Positions 7,640-16,448 are shown, numbered from the stretch's first letter. The stretch: 64,000 nucleotides of DNA from DASYKS01 sp035995205 (GCA_035995205.1 DASYKS010000019.1:14737-78736); one strand, 5' to 3'. A program made the numbers and translations. The notes: generated by a model from the letters alone, not told the origin.

Positions 7640-8338
7640 ATGAGCTCGTTCCGCGGGGACTTCCTGCGCCGTTTGCCGATTCCGATGAGCGCGGCCTGGC
7701 TGCTTTCGGACATCGCCGAGGCCAAGGGTCGGCAGGATTCGATCCGCGCGGCGCCGCAGGTGCTCTCGACCCTCCGCGAGACGGCTCTGGTCCAGAGCGT
7801 TGAGTCCTCGAACCGGATCGAAGGCATCACCGTAGCGCCTGGCCGCCTGCGGCCCCTGGTGCTCGGAGAAGACAGACCGCGCGATCGATCGGAGGAGGAG
7901 ATCCTCGGCTACCGCCGGGCGCTCGAAAGGGTTCATCTCCACGCGCGCGACTTGGCGATCGATCCGCGCCTGTTGCTCGACCTCCACGGTTTGGTTCAGG
8001 AGGGAGCCGGCGACGCCGGGCAGGGGAAGCGGGTAGACAACGAGATCGTCGAGATCCTGAGCGGCGAAGCGCCGCGAGTCCGCTTCCGGCCGAGCGAGCT
8101 CGAAACCCGGGTCGGAGATTCCGCCCCTTCCCCGCGAGGCGCCAAGACCGCGCAGATCGAAGCCGCGATCGCGCGATTCCCGGGAGACTTCACGCTCGGA
8201 GACCTCGAACGGGCCTGCCCGGGAGCTAGCCGCGAGCTTGCGCGCCGGGTCCTCCGCAGGCTGAGCGACGCCGGTCAGGTCGAGAGCCTCGGCCGTGGAC
8301 CGGGAGCGCGTTGGCGGCGGCACGGAGGGCCGGCATAG
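7640..8338 (+). pseudogene. Fic-family protein lacking its catalytic core (in-frame internal deletion)
   Basis: The 232-codon frame is intact, but its parts do not make a whole Fic protein. Residues 1-130 match the Fic N-terminal helical domain, including the inhibitory-type motif SVESSNRIEGI and the D-L-H-G-L-V helix. Residues 155-230 match the winged-helix tail that follows the Fic core (SPRGAKTAQIEAA, then FTLGDLERACPG). The catalytic H-P-F-x-D-G-N-G-R motif that should lie between them is missing. The junction is near codon 150 (VRFRPSELETRVGDSA). AMPylation is therefore not possible. The remaining protein could still bind DNA. No sequence error is needed to explain it, because the frame is continuous. 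Confidence 0.72.
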
Positions 8339-8380
8339 GCTTGTGGAGTCACCTACCCCGCCGAACCTCGGATTCGGGAC

Positions 8381-8497
8381 CCAGGCCGATAGCCTGGGCT
8401 TCGGAAAAGCACGCGGCCCTTCAGGCCGCAAAATACGGACGCGGTGCCTTTTGCGGCGAAGGGCCGCGTTCCGTTAGCCCAGACTGAAGGCCTGGGT
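8381..8497. repeat. Nested palindromic (REP/MITE-like) element
   Basis: The inner arms, at 8411-8433 (starting ACGCGGCCCTTC) and 8449-8469 (ending AGGGCCGCGT), pair over about 21 bp. They are surrounded by outer CAGGCC/AGCCTGGGCT arms at 8381-8400 and 8476-8497. The element sits between the Fic relic and the PIN module and contains no gene. Confidence 0.65.
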
Positions 8498-8521
8498 GGG
8501 CTCCTGGAGCGTTGCCTCAGG

Positions 8522-8701
8522 CTAAGTTTGGTCGCGCCGTTGGCGCTCAGGCTTCGATGCCGGAGGATCCACCAAGGGCGACGGATACGATGCCTCCCGG
8601 CTCCTGATGTCACGAATGATCGCCTCGAAATCGTAGTGAAATCGCTCCATGTACTCTTCGCGCTGCTTGTGGAGGCGCTCGACAATCGGGTCAATTATCA
8701 T
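8522..8701 (-). CDS. Small partner protein of the PIN toxin (putative antitoxin)
   Basis: The 59-residue protein starts IIDPIVERLHKQREEYMERF, followed by a short amphipathic helix (HYDFEAIIRDIRSREAS) and a Pro-rich basic tail. Proteins with this D-P-I-V-x-x-(I/L)-x-x-x-R-E-E-Y/F pattern commonly sit next to PIN-domain toxins. That is the basis for calling it an antitoxin, since no DNA-binding fold is obvious. The ATG at 8701 has AGGAG 6 nt upstream and lies inside the last codons of the PIN gene (11-nt overlap). The pair is therefore translationally coupled in the order toxin-antitoxin, the reverse of the usual one. Confidence 0.62.
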   Translation of the reverse strand: MIIDPIVERLHKQREEYMERFHYDFEAIIRDIRSREASYPSPLVDPPASKPERQRRDQT

Positions 8702-9179
8702 TGGCAACTCCTAGGAGTTCTTCGGGAGTACAGATGATCGGGAGCATGAGACCCTGTCCCGCGCAGAGGCGCGCAATGCGAGGCAGAACCTCCTGATTGG
8801 CGATGTGCTTACAGTTCCAGGTTAAAAGGTAGTCAACCTGGTGAACGGTGGCGATAGCGATGTGAAGTGCATCGGGCAAAGCTTTCTGAGGTAAAAATCC
8901 TTTGAGAAGGATGTTGGTAGCCAAAGTCACAGCTTGGTCTGTGACCAGAAGACGAGGCAGATCGGCCACAACCGTCACTCGATTCTTTGCCAAAGAAGGT
9001 TCTCCCACCTGAATCTCGTCGATAACGATCTGGGAGACTACAAGGTCGAAATCTCGTCGTCGCCGAGACCACCACTCGATCGTGATTTGTTGGTGTGCAG
9101 CCGCGATAGGGTCCCTGCTCTCTCGAGGAACCGCGGTCAGGTAGCTGATGAACGAGGTCTCCAAGTAGACGCGGGCCAT
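8691..9179 (-). CDS. PIN-domain ribonuclease toxin (VapC-like)
   Basis: The 162-residue protein has a PIN fold. It has an N-terminal YLETSFISYL strand with an acidic residue (Glu in place of the usual Asp), a mid acidic patch (SQIVIDEI), and the C-terminal PDALHIAIATVHQVDYLLTWN segment that carries the third acidic residue and the conserved T-W-N/D. Such proteins are Mg-dependent endoribonucleases. The D-x-S-x-h-h start is replaced by E-T-S-F, as in a subfamily often annotated as DUF-type PIN proteins. Its stop overlaps the 59-residue partner, making a two-gene type II toxin-antitoxin candidate. The base composition is less GC-rich than the neighbours, consistent with transfer. Confidence 0.8.
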   Translation of the reverse strand: MARVYLETSFISYLTAVPRESRDPIAAAHQQITIEWWSRRRRDFDLVVSQIVIDEIQVGEPSLAKNRVTVVADLPRLLVTDQAVTLATNILLKGFLPQKALPDALHIAIATVHQVDYLLTWNCKHIANQEVLPRIARLCAGQGLMLPIICTPEELLGVANDN

Positions 9180-9262
9180 TGCTGAAGCATCCTACGCTCA
9201 CTTGCGTAAGGCAAGCGCTGGGTAGGCAGAACCACGGCCTCCCCGCTGATAATTGCCTCCCC

Positions 9263-11209
9263 CTACCCCCCGCACCCCAACCGAACCCGCTTCTTCTCCG
9301 CCCGATGCTCCGCTAGCGACAGCTCTTTGAAGGCCGGAAAATCCGCCGGTTCTACAAAGCGACTGCGGGTCTCGGCCGTGCGTTCAAGGATTGCGAGACC
9401 GTCTTCGAAACGGAGGGTCTGGCGGAAACTGCCGAGCGCGTTTTCGGTCATGGTGTCTTGGGGTTCGAGTTTGCAGGCGGCTTCGGGGAGGTGGAAGCGC
9501 CAGATGGTTTTGGCGGTTCCGGGGGAGAGGACGACCGGGATCGGGTTCGTGGCCCGGTTGTCGAGCACGCCGGACGAGGGGGTTGCCGAGAGCGAGATGG
9601 CTTGGAAAGAGCGCGAGGCGTTGCCGAGCAGGCCGGGCAGGACGATCTGTGCCGTGGCCGTGGCGTGGGGCAGCCCTTCGCGCTCGGGTTGCCAGGTGAG
9701 ACGGCCGAGGGTGGCTCCCGGAAACAGGTCGGCGAAGATTCCTCGGAGAGTGGTGTCGATCTCGTTCGGCTGCTTGTCCGCGAGTGTTTCGACCAGCCAG
9801 GCCGCCTGCCAGCCGGATAGGTCGAGTCGCGCTTGGCCCTGGGCGTCGCCGGTTGCGGGCTCCGGGGTCGAGGCGACGCTCAGGTCAATCGTCAGGGTGC
9901 GCGCCTCTCCGGTTGGGAGGGTCGGCGTTCGGACCAGCACGCTGTCCTTGCCTTGATCCCCGCGAACGATGAGGGCATCCTGGTCCTGGACGTGCGGCGC
10001 AAGCCAGACCAGCGAGGCTCCGATCTCCTGGGTCGCGTCGACGAAAAGGTAACCTCCGGCGACCGGCGCGCTCGGTGGCAGATCGATCGCCTGATTGGGA
10101 CCTGCGACGGGAAGCGCCACGATCGCGTGGTTGAAGTCGAACGGCGAGGGGAAGTCGCGGTCGATCCGGCCGGTTCGGTCGAGGCGGATTAGCACCGGAT
10201 AGGCCTCGAGGCCGGCCGCGGCGAGCAGATCGACGAGCAGCACCGCCTTGTCCTTGCAGTCGCCATATTTCTTGCCGATCGACTCGGCCGGCGCGTGCGG
10301 CCGGTAGCCGCCGAACCCGACCTCGATCGCCACATAGCGGACATCGCGCTGGGCGTAGCGGATCAACGCCGCGAGCTTCTCCTGTTTGGAGGGCGCGCCG
10401 CCCAAACCGCGGACAATCCGATCCGCCTCGGCGCGCACCTCGGGGGTGCCGCGCGGCACGGAGCGGAGCAGGTCCGCCCACCAGGCGGCGACGCCGACCC
10501 AGTCGGATGCCCCGCCCCAGGCGAAGCGCAGGGTGGGTCCCGGATCGGTAGGCGTCGAGTCGAGCGTGCGATCGGCGGGCAGATCGTGGCCGGTGATCCG
10601 CACTCCCCCCGCGAGCGGCTCGATTTGAAGACCCGCGGCCGGGCCGGAGACGTGAAAACGAAAGCCCGGCCCCGCGCCGCGCACTTCGACCGACAGCGCG
10701 GTCACCCGGTCGCGGCCGGGAGAGAGATCGATCCGGCTGCCGGGGTAGTAGGGCTGCTCGGAGAGAACCGATTCGACCTCCAGGGTCGAGCCGACCGGCG
10801 CCGCGGGGAAGGTCACGGAGCGGACCTTGACGCCGCTGTGCAGAACCCCCGCCGAGCTGACCTCGGCGGTGTCGATGGCCTTCCGGCCCGCTTCGACCAC
10901 CTGGCCGTCGGGCTTGACCGTCCGCGCTTCGAGCCGCTCGATCTTGGCGTTCTCGTCGTAGGCCAGGGGGTAGGGCGACCAGGCGGCGAAATCTTCGGCC
11001 GCTTCGAGACGGACGCGGAGTTTCTCCGTGGTGCGCATCGAGCCGTCCGGGCGCACTTCGACGGCCACCGAGCGTTCGAGCACGGTCGCGGCGTGCGCCG
11101 GGGTCGTCGGGGTCGCCACGATCCCGAGGATCGCGGCGATTGGAAGAAGCAGGGCGGTCGGCGCGAGGCGCCGCGGCCTACCGGCGGACGAGGACGAGGG
11201 CTTGGGCAT
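9263..11209 (-). CDS. DUF3857 and transglutaminase-like protein, catalytically complete
   Basis: The 648-residue protein has a signal peptide (hydrophobic residues about 18-40, A-H-A cleavage site). A DUF3857 beta domain spans about residues 45-230, and a transglutaminase-like papain-fold domain about 265-410. A C-terminal beta-rich region (DUF2569/3858-like) follows. The expected triad is visible: Cys in KKYGDCKDKAVLL, His in FNHAIVAL and Asp in FVDATQEIG. It is predicted to act in the periplasm as a peptidase or amide transferase, with the substrate unknown. It overlaps the 3' end of the paralogue upstream by 32 nt, so the two are one operon and may act as a pair. Confidence 0.85.
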   Translation of the reverse strand: MPKPSSSSAGRPRRLAPTALLLPIAAILGIVATPTTPAHAATVLERSVAVEVRPDGSMRTTEKLRVRLEAAEDFAAWSPYPLAYDENAKIERLEARTVKPDGQVVEAGRKAIDTAEVSSAGVLHSGVKVRSVTFPAAPVGSTLEVESVLSEQPYYPGSRIDLSPGRDRVTALSVEVRGAGPGFRFHVSGPAAGLQIEPLAGGVRITGHDLPADRTLDSTPTDPGPTLRFAWGGASDWVGVAAWWADLLRSVPRGTPEVRAEADRIVRGLGGAPSKQEKLAALIRYAQRDVRYVAIEVGFGGYRPHAPAESIGKKYGDCKDKAVLLVDLLAAAGLEAYPVLIRLDRTGRIDRDFPSPFDFNHAIVALPVAGPNQAIDLPPSAPVAGGYLFVDATQEIGASLVWLAPHVQDQDALIVRGDQGKDSVLVRTPTLPTGEARTLTIDLSVASTPEPATGDAQGQARLDLSGWQAAWLVETLADKQPNEIDTTLRGIFADLFPGATLGRLTWQPEREGLPHATATAQIVLPGLLGNASRSFQAISLSATPSSGVLDNRATNPIPVVLSPGTAKTIWRFHLPEAACKLEPQDTMTENALGSFRQTLRFEDGLAILERTAETRSRFVEPADFPAFKELSLAEHRAEKKRVRLGCGG

Positions 11210-13151
11210 CGCTCTTGGCCGCCGCGGCGAACAGGGTGCGCGCCAGCTCGCACTCTTCGCGGGTCGAAAGTTGCTTTTGGCGCAGATCGAACGCGCGGTG
11301 AATCGTGACCTTCTTTGTCGCGTCGTCGATCTGGATCGACAGAGCGAACGCTCCCGCAGCGCTCTCGCTCTTCGTGGTGTGGGGCGCGGATTCGACGTGC
11401 CACCCCTCGGGCCAGATGACTTCGAAATCGACCTGCTCGGAATAGGGAAAGTCGAACAGGATCGGCGAACGACGCTGCGCGGAAGAGGCCGAGAACGGCT
11501 CCGTCTGCGGTCCGAGCGGCCGGCTCGCGGCGAGCGACACCTCGTCGCCCAAGGCTTCTTCCTCCTTTTGCGTCATCGTCCAGGTCACGTCAAGGGTGCG
11601 TTCTTCGACCGACTCACGGACGACCAGGTCGGTGAAGGTGTACCCCTCGAAACGCTCGACGAGCCAATCGTGCCAGGCCTCGGTCGTCTTCTCCGGCGTT
11701 TCGCGCCAGCGCAGTTTGTCCGTGGCCGAAAGCCCGGTGAGCCGGAGCTTGCCGGTTCCGGCAAGACGCCCGCCTTCATCGACCTGAAGCGTCACAGTCG
11801 CCTTTTCGACGTTCTGGTCGGCGGGGCTCTGGGCGAGCACCACCCCTTCGGGCTTCTTCGGGTCGGGCAGGAGGGCGGCGGTCCCCTCGTAATCGGCGTC
11901 GAGCCGGCCGAAGCCGAGCCGCCGATCGGTCGGGTCGAGATAGATCCGGCCGTCTTGGCCGCCGAGCTCGACCGCGATCAGCACGCGATCGAACCAGGCG
12001 GGGTTGGCCACCTGGGCGTCGATCAGGCCGCTGCTGCGCGGGGTCGCCCAGACCGGTTTGGCGTCGAGCTTCGCCGCGTCGAGCATCGCTTCGAGCAGCA
12101 ACGCCTTCTCTGCCGGGGTGCCGTGCCCCGCGCGGAGGACCGCGTCGGCCGAGGGCTCCGAGCCGGTGAGGAAAACGCCGGTTCCATCGTCGTCGAACGC
12201 GATTTCGTCGCGAACGAAGGCGTAGATCGCCGAGGCCTGATCGCGCCGGTTGGCGCCCGCCTTCTGGGCCAGCGCCTGCGCCCTCTTGCCCGAATCGCCG
12301 CCCCGGCGCCGCGCTTTTTCCCAAGACTCTCCCAACAGGGCGGAGGTCGCGGCCCAACTCTCCATCAGCCGCTGGTGGACGGTCCCCTCGTCGAACACGG
12401 TCGGAACCAGCATGATCTGGGTCGCGAGGTCCGCGAACGGCAGGCCGTACGGCTCGTCCAGGATCGGCGGCAGATTCTCGGCCCAGGCGCGCAGGGTGCG
12501 CCGGTCTCGTTCGCGTCCCTTCTCGCTCTTCACGCCGATCTGGAACGGGTCGCGCATCCAGGTCTGGACCCCGAGCGAGTTGGGGATCAGATAGCGGATC
12601 TCGGCCGAGCGGACCGGGATATCGGAGGAAAAGTAGAACGGTTCCAGGTAGAAGATGTTGTCGAAGCGCAGCTCGTACTCGGCGTCGAGAATCGCGCCCA
12701 CCTCGACGTTGGGAAAGGCGATCGAGGTGACGTAGTACTTCCGGCTCTTCGACAACTTGCGCTCGAACCTGGCGTCTTTCGCCAGCTCGACCACCCGGCC
12801 GTCGGGGAGCACCGTGCGAGCCGAGAGGCTGTAGAGCCGGACGAACGACGAGTGGAAGAGCTGGATCTCGCCCCGATCTTTCCCCTGCTCGGTGAGGATC
12901 TTCACCCGTTCGCGGAGGGTCAGACGGGAGGAGATGTCGCTGCTCGCCCAGTCCATCATGCGAAACTCGGCTTTGCGAAACAGCACGACGGCGCGGGCGT
13001 TGGGCGCCCCGGCCACCTCTTTGAGCGCCTGTTCTTCCGGCGAGATCGGCGGAAACTCAGCCCGGGCGGCGGCCGGCAGCGCGATGGCCGCAACGAGCGT
13101 AACCAGCGCGAGGAGGCTGAGACGGGGTAGCGACGGGGCGATTCGAGACAT
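11178..13151 (-). CDS. DUF3857 and degenerate transglutaminase-like protein
   Basis: The 657-residue protein has a signal peptide (A-R-A cleavage) and the same architecture as its downstream partner. The catalytic positions differ. The GDCKDKA motif is replaced by GTPAEKALLLEAML, which lacks the nucleophile Cys. The His position reads FDRVLIAV. Only the Asp (YLDPTDRR) survives. It is therefore probably a non-catalytic paralogue that binds or scaffolds. The start at 13151 is chosen for its GGAGG Shine-Dalgarno and because the signal peptide then begins correctly. A weak in-frame start lies 63 nt upstream. The gene is first in the two-gene operon. Confidence 0.82.
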   Translation of the reverse strand: MSRIAPSLPRLSLLALVTLVAAIALPAAARAEFPPISPEEQALKEVAGAPNARAVVLFRKAEFRMMDWASSDISSRLTLRERVKILTEQGKDRGEIQLFHSSFVRLYSLSARTVLPDGRVVELAKDARFERKLSKSRKYYVTSIAFPNVEVGAILDAEYELRFDNIFYLEPFYFSSDIPVRSAEIRYLIPNSLGVQTWMRDPFQIGVKSEKGRERDRRTLRAWAENLPPILDEPYGLPFADLATQIMLVPTVFDEGTVHQRLMESWAATSALLGESWEKARRRGGDSGKRAQALAQKAGANRRDQASAIYAFVRDEIAFDDDGTGVFLTGSEPSADAVLRAGHGTPAEKALLLEAMLDAAKLDAKPVWATPRSSGLIDAQVANPAWFDRVLIAVELGGQDGRIYLDPTDRRLGFGRLDADYEGTAALLPDPKKPEGVVLAQSPADQNVEKATVTLQVDEGGRLAGTGKLRLTGLSATDKLRWRETPEKTTEAWHDWLVERFEGYTFTDLVVRESVEERTLDVTWTMTQKEEEALGDEVSLAASRPLGPQTEPFSASSAQRRSPILFDFPYSEQVDFEVIWPEGWHVESAPHTTKSESAAGAFALSIQIDDATKKVTIHRAFDLRQKQLSTREECELARTLFAAAAKSDAQALVLVRR

Positions 13152-13485
13152 CGGTCCTCCGAGGTCGGGTCGAGAAGGTAGAGCGCGATCCGGCATGCTA
13201 ACAGCGAGCCGCAAGCTCCTAGGACACCGCCGAACCGCTTTCGTGGGGAATCGTCACGAAGTCGTCATCCAAACCGGCAGGGCTCGCGTAGAGGGTTTGA
13301 AGCGAGCGGACCGAAGGGTTCGGGAACCGCCCGGGAAACGTAGCTCGAAACCAGGAGGTCTTGGGGTGTCGCAAGCGCTGCCGGTCGGTCAATGGTTCGG
13401 TTGGGGGCCGGCAGCCGGCAACGGCGGAACGCTTCGCCCTGGCATATATTCCGCGGAGACATCTTCCGCCCGAGAGACCTTCCGA
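13152..13485. other. Intergenic region between divergent DUF3857 and sigma-factor genes
   Basis: No gene is visible in these 334 bases. A TATATT box at 13445-13450 lies 35 bp before the sigma-factor start and could be its -10 element, but no matching -35 is convincing. GGAAC at 13426-13430 resembles an ECF-type -35 motif and might allow autoregulation (inference). Confidence 0.35.
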
Positions 13486-14028
13486 TTGAGCCCCCGTACC
13501 ACTGACGCCGAAGATTCGGCCCTGCTCGCCGCGATCGCGCGAGGCGAGATCAACGCCTTCCAGGCCTTCTACGATCGTTACGCCGCGCGCGTCACGTCCT
13601 ACGTGCGGCAGTTGAGCCGCGACCGGGAATCGATCGAGGATCTGGTCCAGGAGGTCTTCGTCTCGGTCTGGCGCAAGGCGGCGAGCTACAGCCCGGACCG
13701 CGGAGACGCGGCGGGCTGGCTGTATACGATGACCCGCAACAAGCTGGTCGACCAATGGCGCCGGGTGCGCGAGAAAGCGGTCGAGCTCGACGCCCTGCAA
13801 TCTTGGGAGATGCCGGCGGTCGCGGCGCTCGAGGAGGATCTCTTCCTTTCCGTCCGCCAGGCGCTGTTCCAGGTCGCCCCGGATCAGCGCGAGGCGATCG
13901 AGATGGCCTATTTCGGCGGCCTCACCTACGAGGAGACGGCGGTTCGTCTCGATCTTCCCGTGGGTACTTTGAAATCCAGAATTCGCGCCGGGTTGCGCTC
14001 TTTGCGCTCGGTGCTCGAAGCGGGGTAA
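13486..14028 (+). CDS. ECF-family RNA polymerase sigma factor
   Basis: The 180-residue protein has sigma region 2 (AFQAFYDRYAARVTSYV, then DLVQEVFVSVWRKA, and the -10 recognition segment GWLYTMTRNKLVDQWRR). A linker separates this from region 4 (REAIEMAYFGGLTYEETAVR, LDLPVGTLKSRIRAGLRSLR). The spacing is standard for ECF factors. The gene directly downstream encodes a zinc-binding ChrR-type anti-sigma, so this resembles the RpoE/ChrR (ECF11-like) stress pairs that respond to singlet oxygen or related oxidants. The stimulus here is inferred. The start is taken as the TTG at 13486 because the longer frame above it is unrelated. Alternative starts nearby are possible. Confidence 0.88.
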   Translation: MSPRTTDAEDSALLAAIARGEINAFQAFYDRYAARVTSYVRQLSRDRESIEDLVQEVFVSVWRKAASYSPDRGDAAGWLYTMTRNKLVDQWRRVREKAVELDALQSWEMPAVAALEEDLFLSVRQALFQVAPDQREAIEMAYFGGLTYEETAVRLDLPVGTLKSRIRAGLRSLRSVLEAG

Positions 14029-14033
14029 ATGCC

Positions 14034-14699
14034 GTGCATCCTTCCGAAGAAATCCTCCTCACGTTCGTTTCGGGCGAAGCCGACCTCGCCCGGCGGGCAT
14101 TGATCGAAGGGCACCTCGGCGGCTGCCCCGAATGCCGCGCGTCCGTCCGTTCGCTCTCCGCGCCGGGCTCGCGCCTGCTCGCCGGACTGCCGGGTGCCGA
14201 CCTCGACGCTCCCGGCTTGGCGGGCTCCCCGGGACTGTGGGACCGCCTGCGCGCCCGCGTGGCGGAGATCGGCCCGCCGCCGACGTTCGAAGCGTCCCCC
14301 CTGGCCAAATATCCGGTGCCGGCCGGAGCGTTGCGCGAGCTTGGCGACCGGAGCGGGATCGAGCCGCACTGGCGCTTCGCGGGAACGATCGGCGCCGCGT
14401 TCGCCATACTCTCCCGCGACGTCCGGACCGGCGCCCTGCTCATGCTCGGCCGAATGAAGCCCGCGAAGTTCTTTCCCGAGCACCGCCATCTCGGGTTGGA
14501 GGAGATCTTGATCCTTCGCGGCGGCTTCGAGGACCAATACGGCGACTTCACGGCCGGCATGTACACCACCTACGAGGCGGGAACCGTCCATCGGCCATGG
14601 ATCGACGAGCAGGAGCCTTGCTGGACGCTCAGCCGGCTGGAAAAGCCGGTCGAGTTTCTCGGCTGGCGCGGCGTAGCGCAGAAGCTGATGGGGAAGTAG
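14034..14699 (+). CDS. ChrR-type zinc anti-sigma factor with cupin domain
   Basis: The 221-residue protein starts at the GTG at 14034, five bases after the sigma gene. The N-terminal zinc anti-sigma domain carries the H-x-x-x-C-x-x-C motif (EGHLGGCPECRASV). Residues about 120-210 form a cupin with metal ligands (FFPEHRHLGLEEILIL, and a later T-V-H-R-P). In ChrR the N-terminal domain sequesters the sigma factor, and the cupin triggers release after photo-oxidative stress. The C-terminal cupin of this one keeps the H-x-H and Glu ligands, so it is probably metal-loaded. It is co-transcribed with the sigma gene. Confidence 0.85.
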   Translation: MHPSEEILLTFVSGEADLARRALIEGHLGGCPECRASVRSLSAPGSRLLAGLPGADLDAPGLAGSPGLWDRLRARVAEIGPPPTFEASPLAKYPVPAGALRELGDRSGIEPHWRFAGTIGAAFAILSRDVRTGALLMLGRMKPAKFFPEHRHLGLEEILILRGGFEDQYGDFTAGMYTTYEAGTVHRPWIDEQEPCWTLSRLEKPVEFLGWRGVAQKLMGK

Positions 14700-14716
14700 G
14701 GCTTCCGGCCGAAACG

Positions 14717-14745
14717 TTTACAAGATCCGGACAGCCGTCTAGGCT
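14717..14745 (+). promoter_or_regulatory. Predicted sigma70-type promoter for the acyltransferase gene
   Basis: TTTACA (14717-14722) and TAGGCT (14740-14745) are separated by 17 bp and lie 32 bp before the GTG start at 14778, with a GGAGGGGGAG Shine-Dalgarno in between. This is consistent with a separate transcript from the sigma/anti-sigma pair. Confidence 0.55.
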
Positions 14746-14777
14746 CTGCGCGTACGTACCCCCGGAGGGGGAGATCC

Positions 14778-15608
14778 GTGACCGACGACGAGCCGATCGA
14801 GCCGCCCGAACGGAAACGCTCGAACGCCAAGGCGCCCGAGATCTCGCCGGCCCTGCTCGGCTGGTTTCGCCGCTATGCCGAGCGCCATCTGGCGCGTCAC
14901 TTTCACGCCATCCGCCTCGCCCGCTCCGGTTACGATCCGGCCCAGTTGCCCGCGGGCCGGCCGCTGGTGGTCTATCTCAACCATCCCGCCTGGTGGGATC
15001 CTCTCCTCGGCTTGGCGCTCGCGTTCGACCGCTTCGGCCGGCGGCACCACTATGCGCCGATCGACGCGACCGCCCTGGCCCGTTATCGCCTGCTCGGCCG
15101 GCTCGGCTTTTTCCCCGTGGAGCTCGGCACCCGTCGGGGGGCGGCCGGATTTCTCGCCACGGCGCGGGCGATCCTGAAAGATCCGACCGCCGCGATCTGG
15201 ATGACTCCGGGCGGCCGCTTCGCCGACCCGCGCGAGCGTCCGGTCGAGCTGCAGTCGGGGCTCGGCCATCTGGCGGCGAAGGTGCCGACCGCGATCTTTC
15301 TGCCACTCGCGGTCGAATATCCGTTCTGGGAAGAGCGGACCCCCGAGGCGCTCGCGCGCTTCGGCAAGCCGCTCGACGCCTCCGAAGCCCGGCTCGGCCC
15401 GGGCGAGTGGACGGTGCTGCTCGCCCAGCGCCTGGAGGCAACGCAGGACGCCTTGGCCGCCGACGCGATTTCGCGCGACCCCGCGCGGTTCGAGATCGTG
15501 GCCCACGGCAAGGCCAAGGCGGGCAGCGCCTACGACGCCTGGCGGCGGCTCACCGCGCGCCTGCGGGGCGAGAAGCTCGATCGTCGACCCGGCCGGAAGG
15601 GGGAGTGA
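14778..15608 (+). CDS. Lysophospholipid acyltransferase (PlsC-like)
   Basis: The 276-residue protein contains the acyltransferase block I motif YLNHPAWWD (N-H-x-x-x-x-D variant) at about residues 66-74 and a block III-like MTPGGRF near residue 145. No long membrane helix is obvious, so it is probably peripheral on the inner membrane. Relatives transfer acyl groups to lysophosphatidate or other hydroxyl acceptors, and the specific acceptor cannot be read here. The C-terminal 50 residues are basic. The gene converges on the DUF1223 gene (21-bp gap). Confidence 0.8.
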   Translation: MTDDEPIEPPERKRSNAKAPEISPALLGWFRRYAERHLARHFHAIRLARSGYDPAQLPAGRPLVVYLNHPAWWDPLLGLALAFDRFGRRHHYAPIDATALARYRLLGRLGFFPVELGTRRGAAGFLATARAILKDPTAAIWMTPGGRFADPRERPVELQSGLGHLAAKVPTAIFLPLAVEYPFWEERTPEALARFGKPLDASEARLGPGEWTVLLAQRLEATQDALAADAISRDPARFEIVAHGKAKAGSAYDAWRRLTARLRGEKLDRRPGRKGE

Positions 15609-15629
15609 AACCGCGGTTCCTCTGACTCC

Positions 15630-16448
15630 CTACAACCAGCGAATCGCCCCGCCCTGAATCGCCCGCGTCTTTGGGTCTTGCACTAAGACGGCGACCCCGA
15701 GCTTGCGGCCGGTTGAGGCTTCTCCTAGGGGAAAGTCGACCGCGCCGGTTCGACCTCCGGGTGCTGCTCCGAGCGCGAAGGCCTTTTGCAGACGTCGGAC
15801 CACTGCGTCGTTTTTCAGCGTCCGGCCGCCGTTTTCGCCTTTGCCGACTTTGGTAACCAGGCCGTTTTCGATCAGCGCCACGAGCACGTCCGCGTCGCGC
15901 GGCAGCGCTTCGGCGTGGGTCGCCGTGACTTTCGCCCGCAAGCCCCCCGGCAGCGTCTCGACGGTGAGAGCCAGATCGACCGCCGGTTTTTCCGCGAGCG
16001 CCTTGGCGATCGCCGCCCGGACCTTCCGCTCTTCCGAGCCGGTCATCTCGGCGGTGCCGTTGATCACGACTTGCGGCGTGTAGATCCGGTTCGTGTTGTA
16101 CGCCTGCGCGTATTGCTTCTGGCGGGCGGACCAGTCGGCCGACGAGAAAGGGTCGGTCCAGCCGATGTAGTCCCAATAGTCGACGTGATAGGCGAGCGGC
16201 ACCACCCGTCCGGCGGTTTTCGGATCGGCCGCGATGGCAGAGAGCAGCCGATCGGCGGGAGGGCAGCTCGAACAGCCCTGCGAGGTGAACAGCTCGACCA
16301 CCACGATGCTGCCCTCGGCGGGCGGAGCGGCGGCGGGCGGCGGAGCCGGGGTCGTCGAGCGGAGCATCAGAAAAGCGGCGAGAGCCAAAGCACCGAGCGC
16401 GAGCGCCGGGATCAGGCGCGCATTGGAAGTTTGGGAGTTTTCAAGCAT
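15630..16448 (-). CDS. DUF1223 family, thioredoxin-like exported protein
   Basis: The 272-residue protein has an N-terminal membrane anchor or signal segment (residues about 12-30) and a Pro/Ala-rich spacer. The DUF1223 domain follows: VVELFTSQGCSSCPPADRLL with the C-x-x-C motif, then LAYHVDYWDYIGWTDPF, and YTPQVVINGTAEMTGS. DUF1223 proteins have a thioredoxin-like fold and are predicted redox proteins of the envelope, with biochemical role unknown. The ATG at 16448 has AGGAGG upstream. Confidence 0.87.
   Translation of the reverse strand: MLENSQTSNARLIPALALGALALAAFLMLRSTTPAPPPAAAPPAEGSIVVVELFTSQGCSSCPPADRLLSAIAADPKTAGRVVPLAYHVDYWDYIGWTDPFSSADWSARQKQYAQAYNTNRIYTPQVVINGTAEMTGSEERKVRAAIAKALAEKPAVDLALTVETLPGGLRAKVTATHAEALPRDADVLVALIENGLVTKVGKGENGGRTLKNDAVVRRLQKAFALGAAPGGRTGAVDFPLGEASTGRKLGVAVLVQDPKTRAIQGGAIRWL

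Noticed and set aside
11028..13130. A 700-residue plus-strand protein opposite the DUF3857 genes
   Set aside because: It is antisense to two well-supported genes and has no domain or ribosome binding site.
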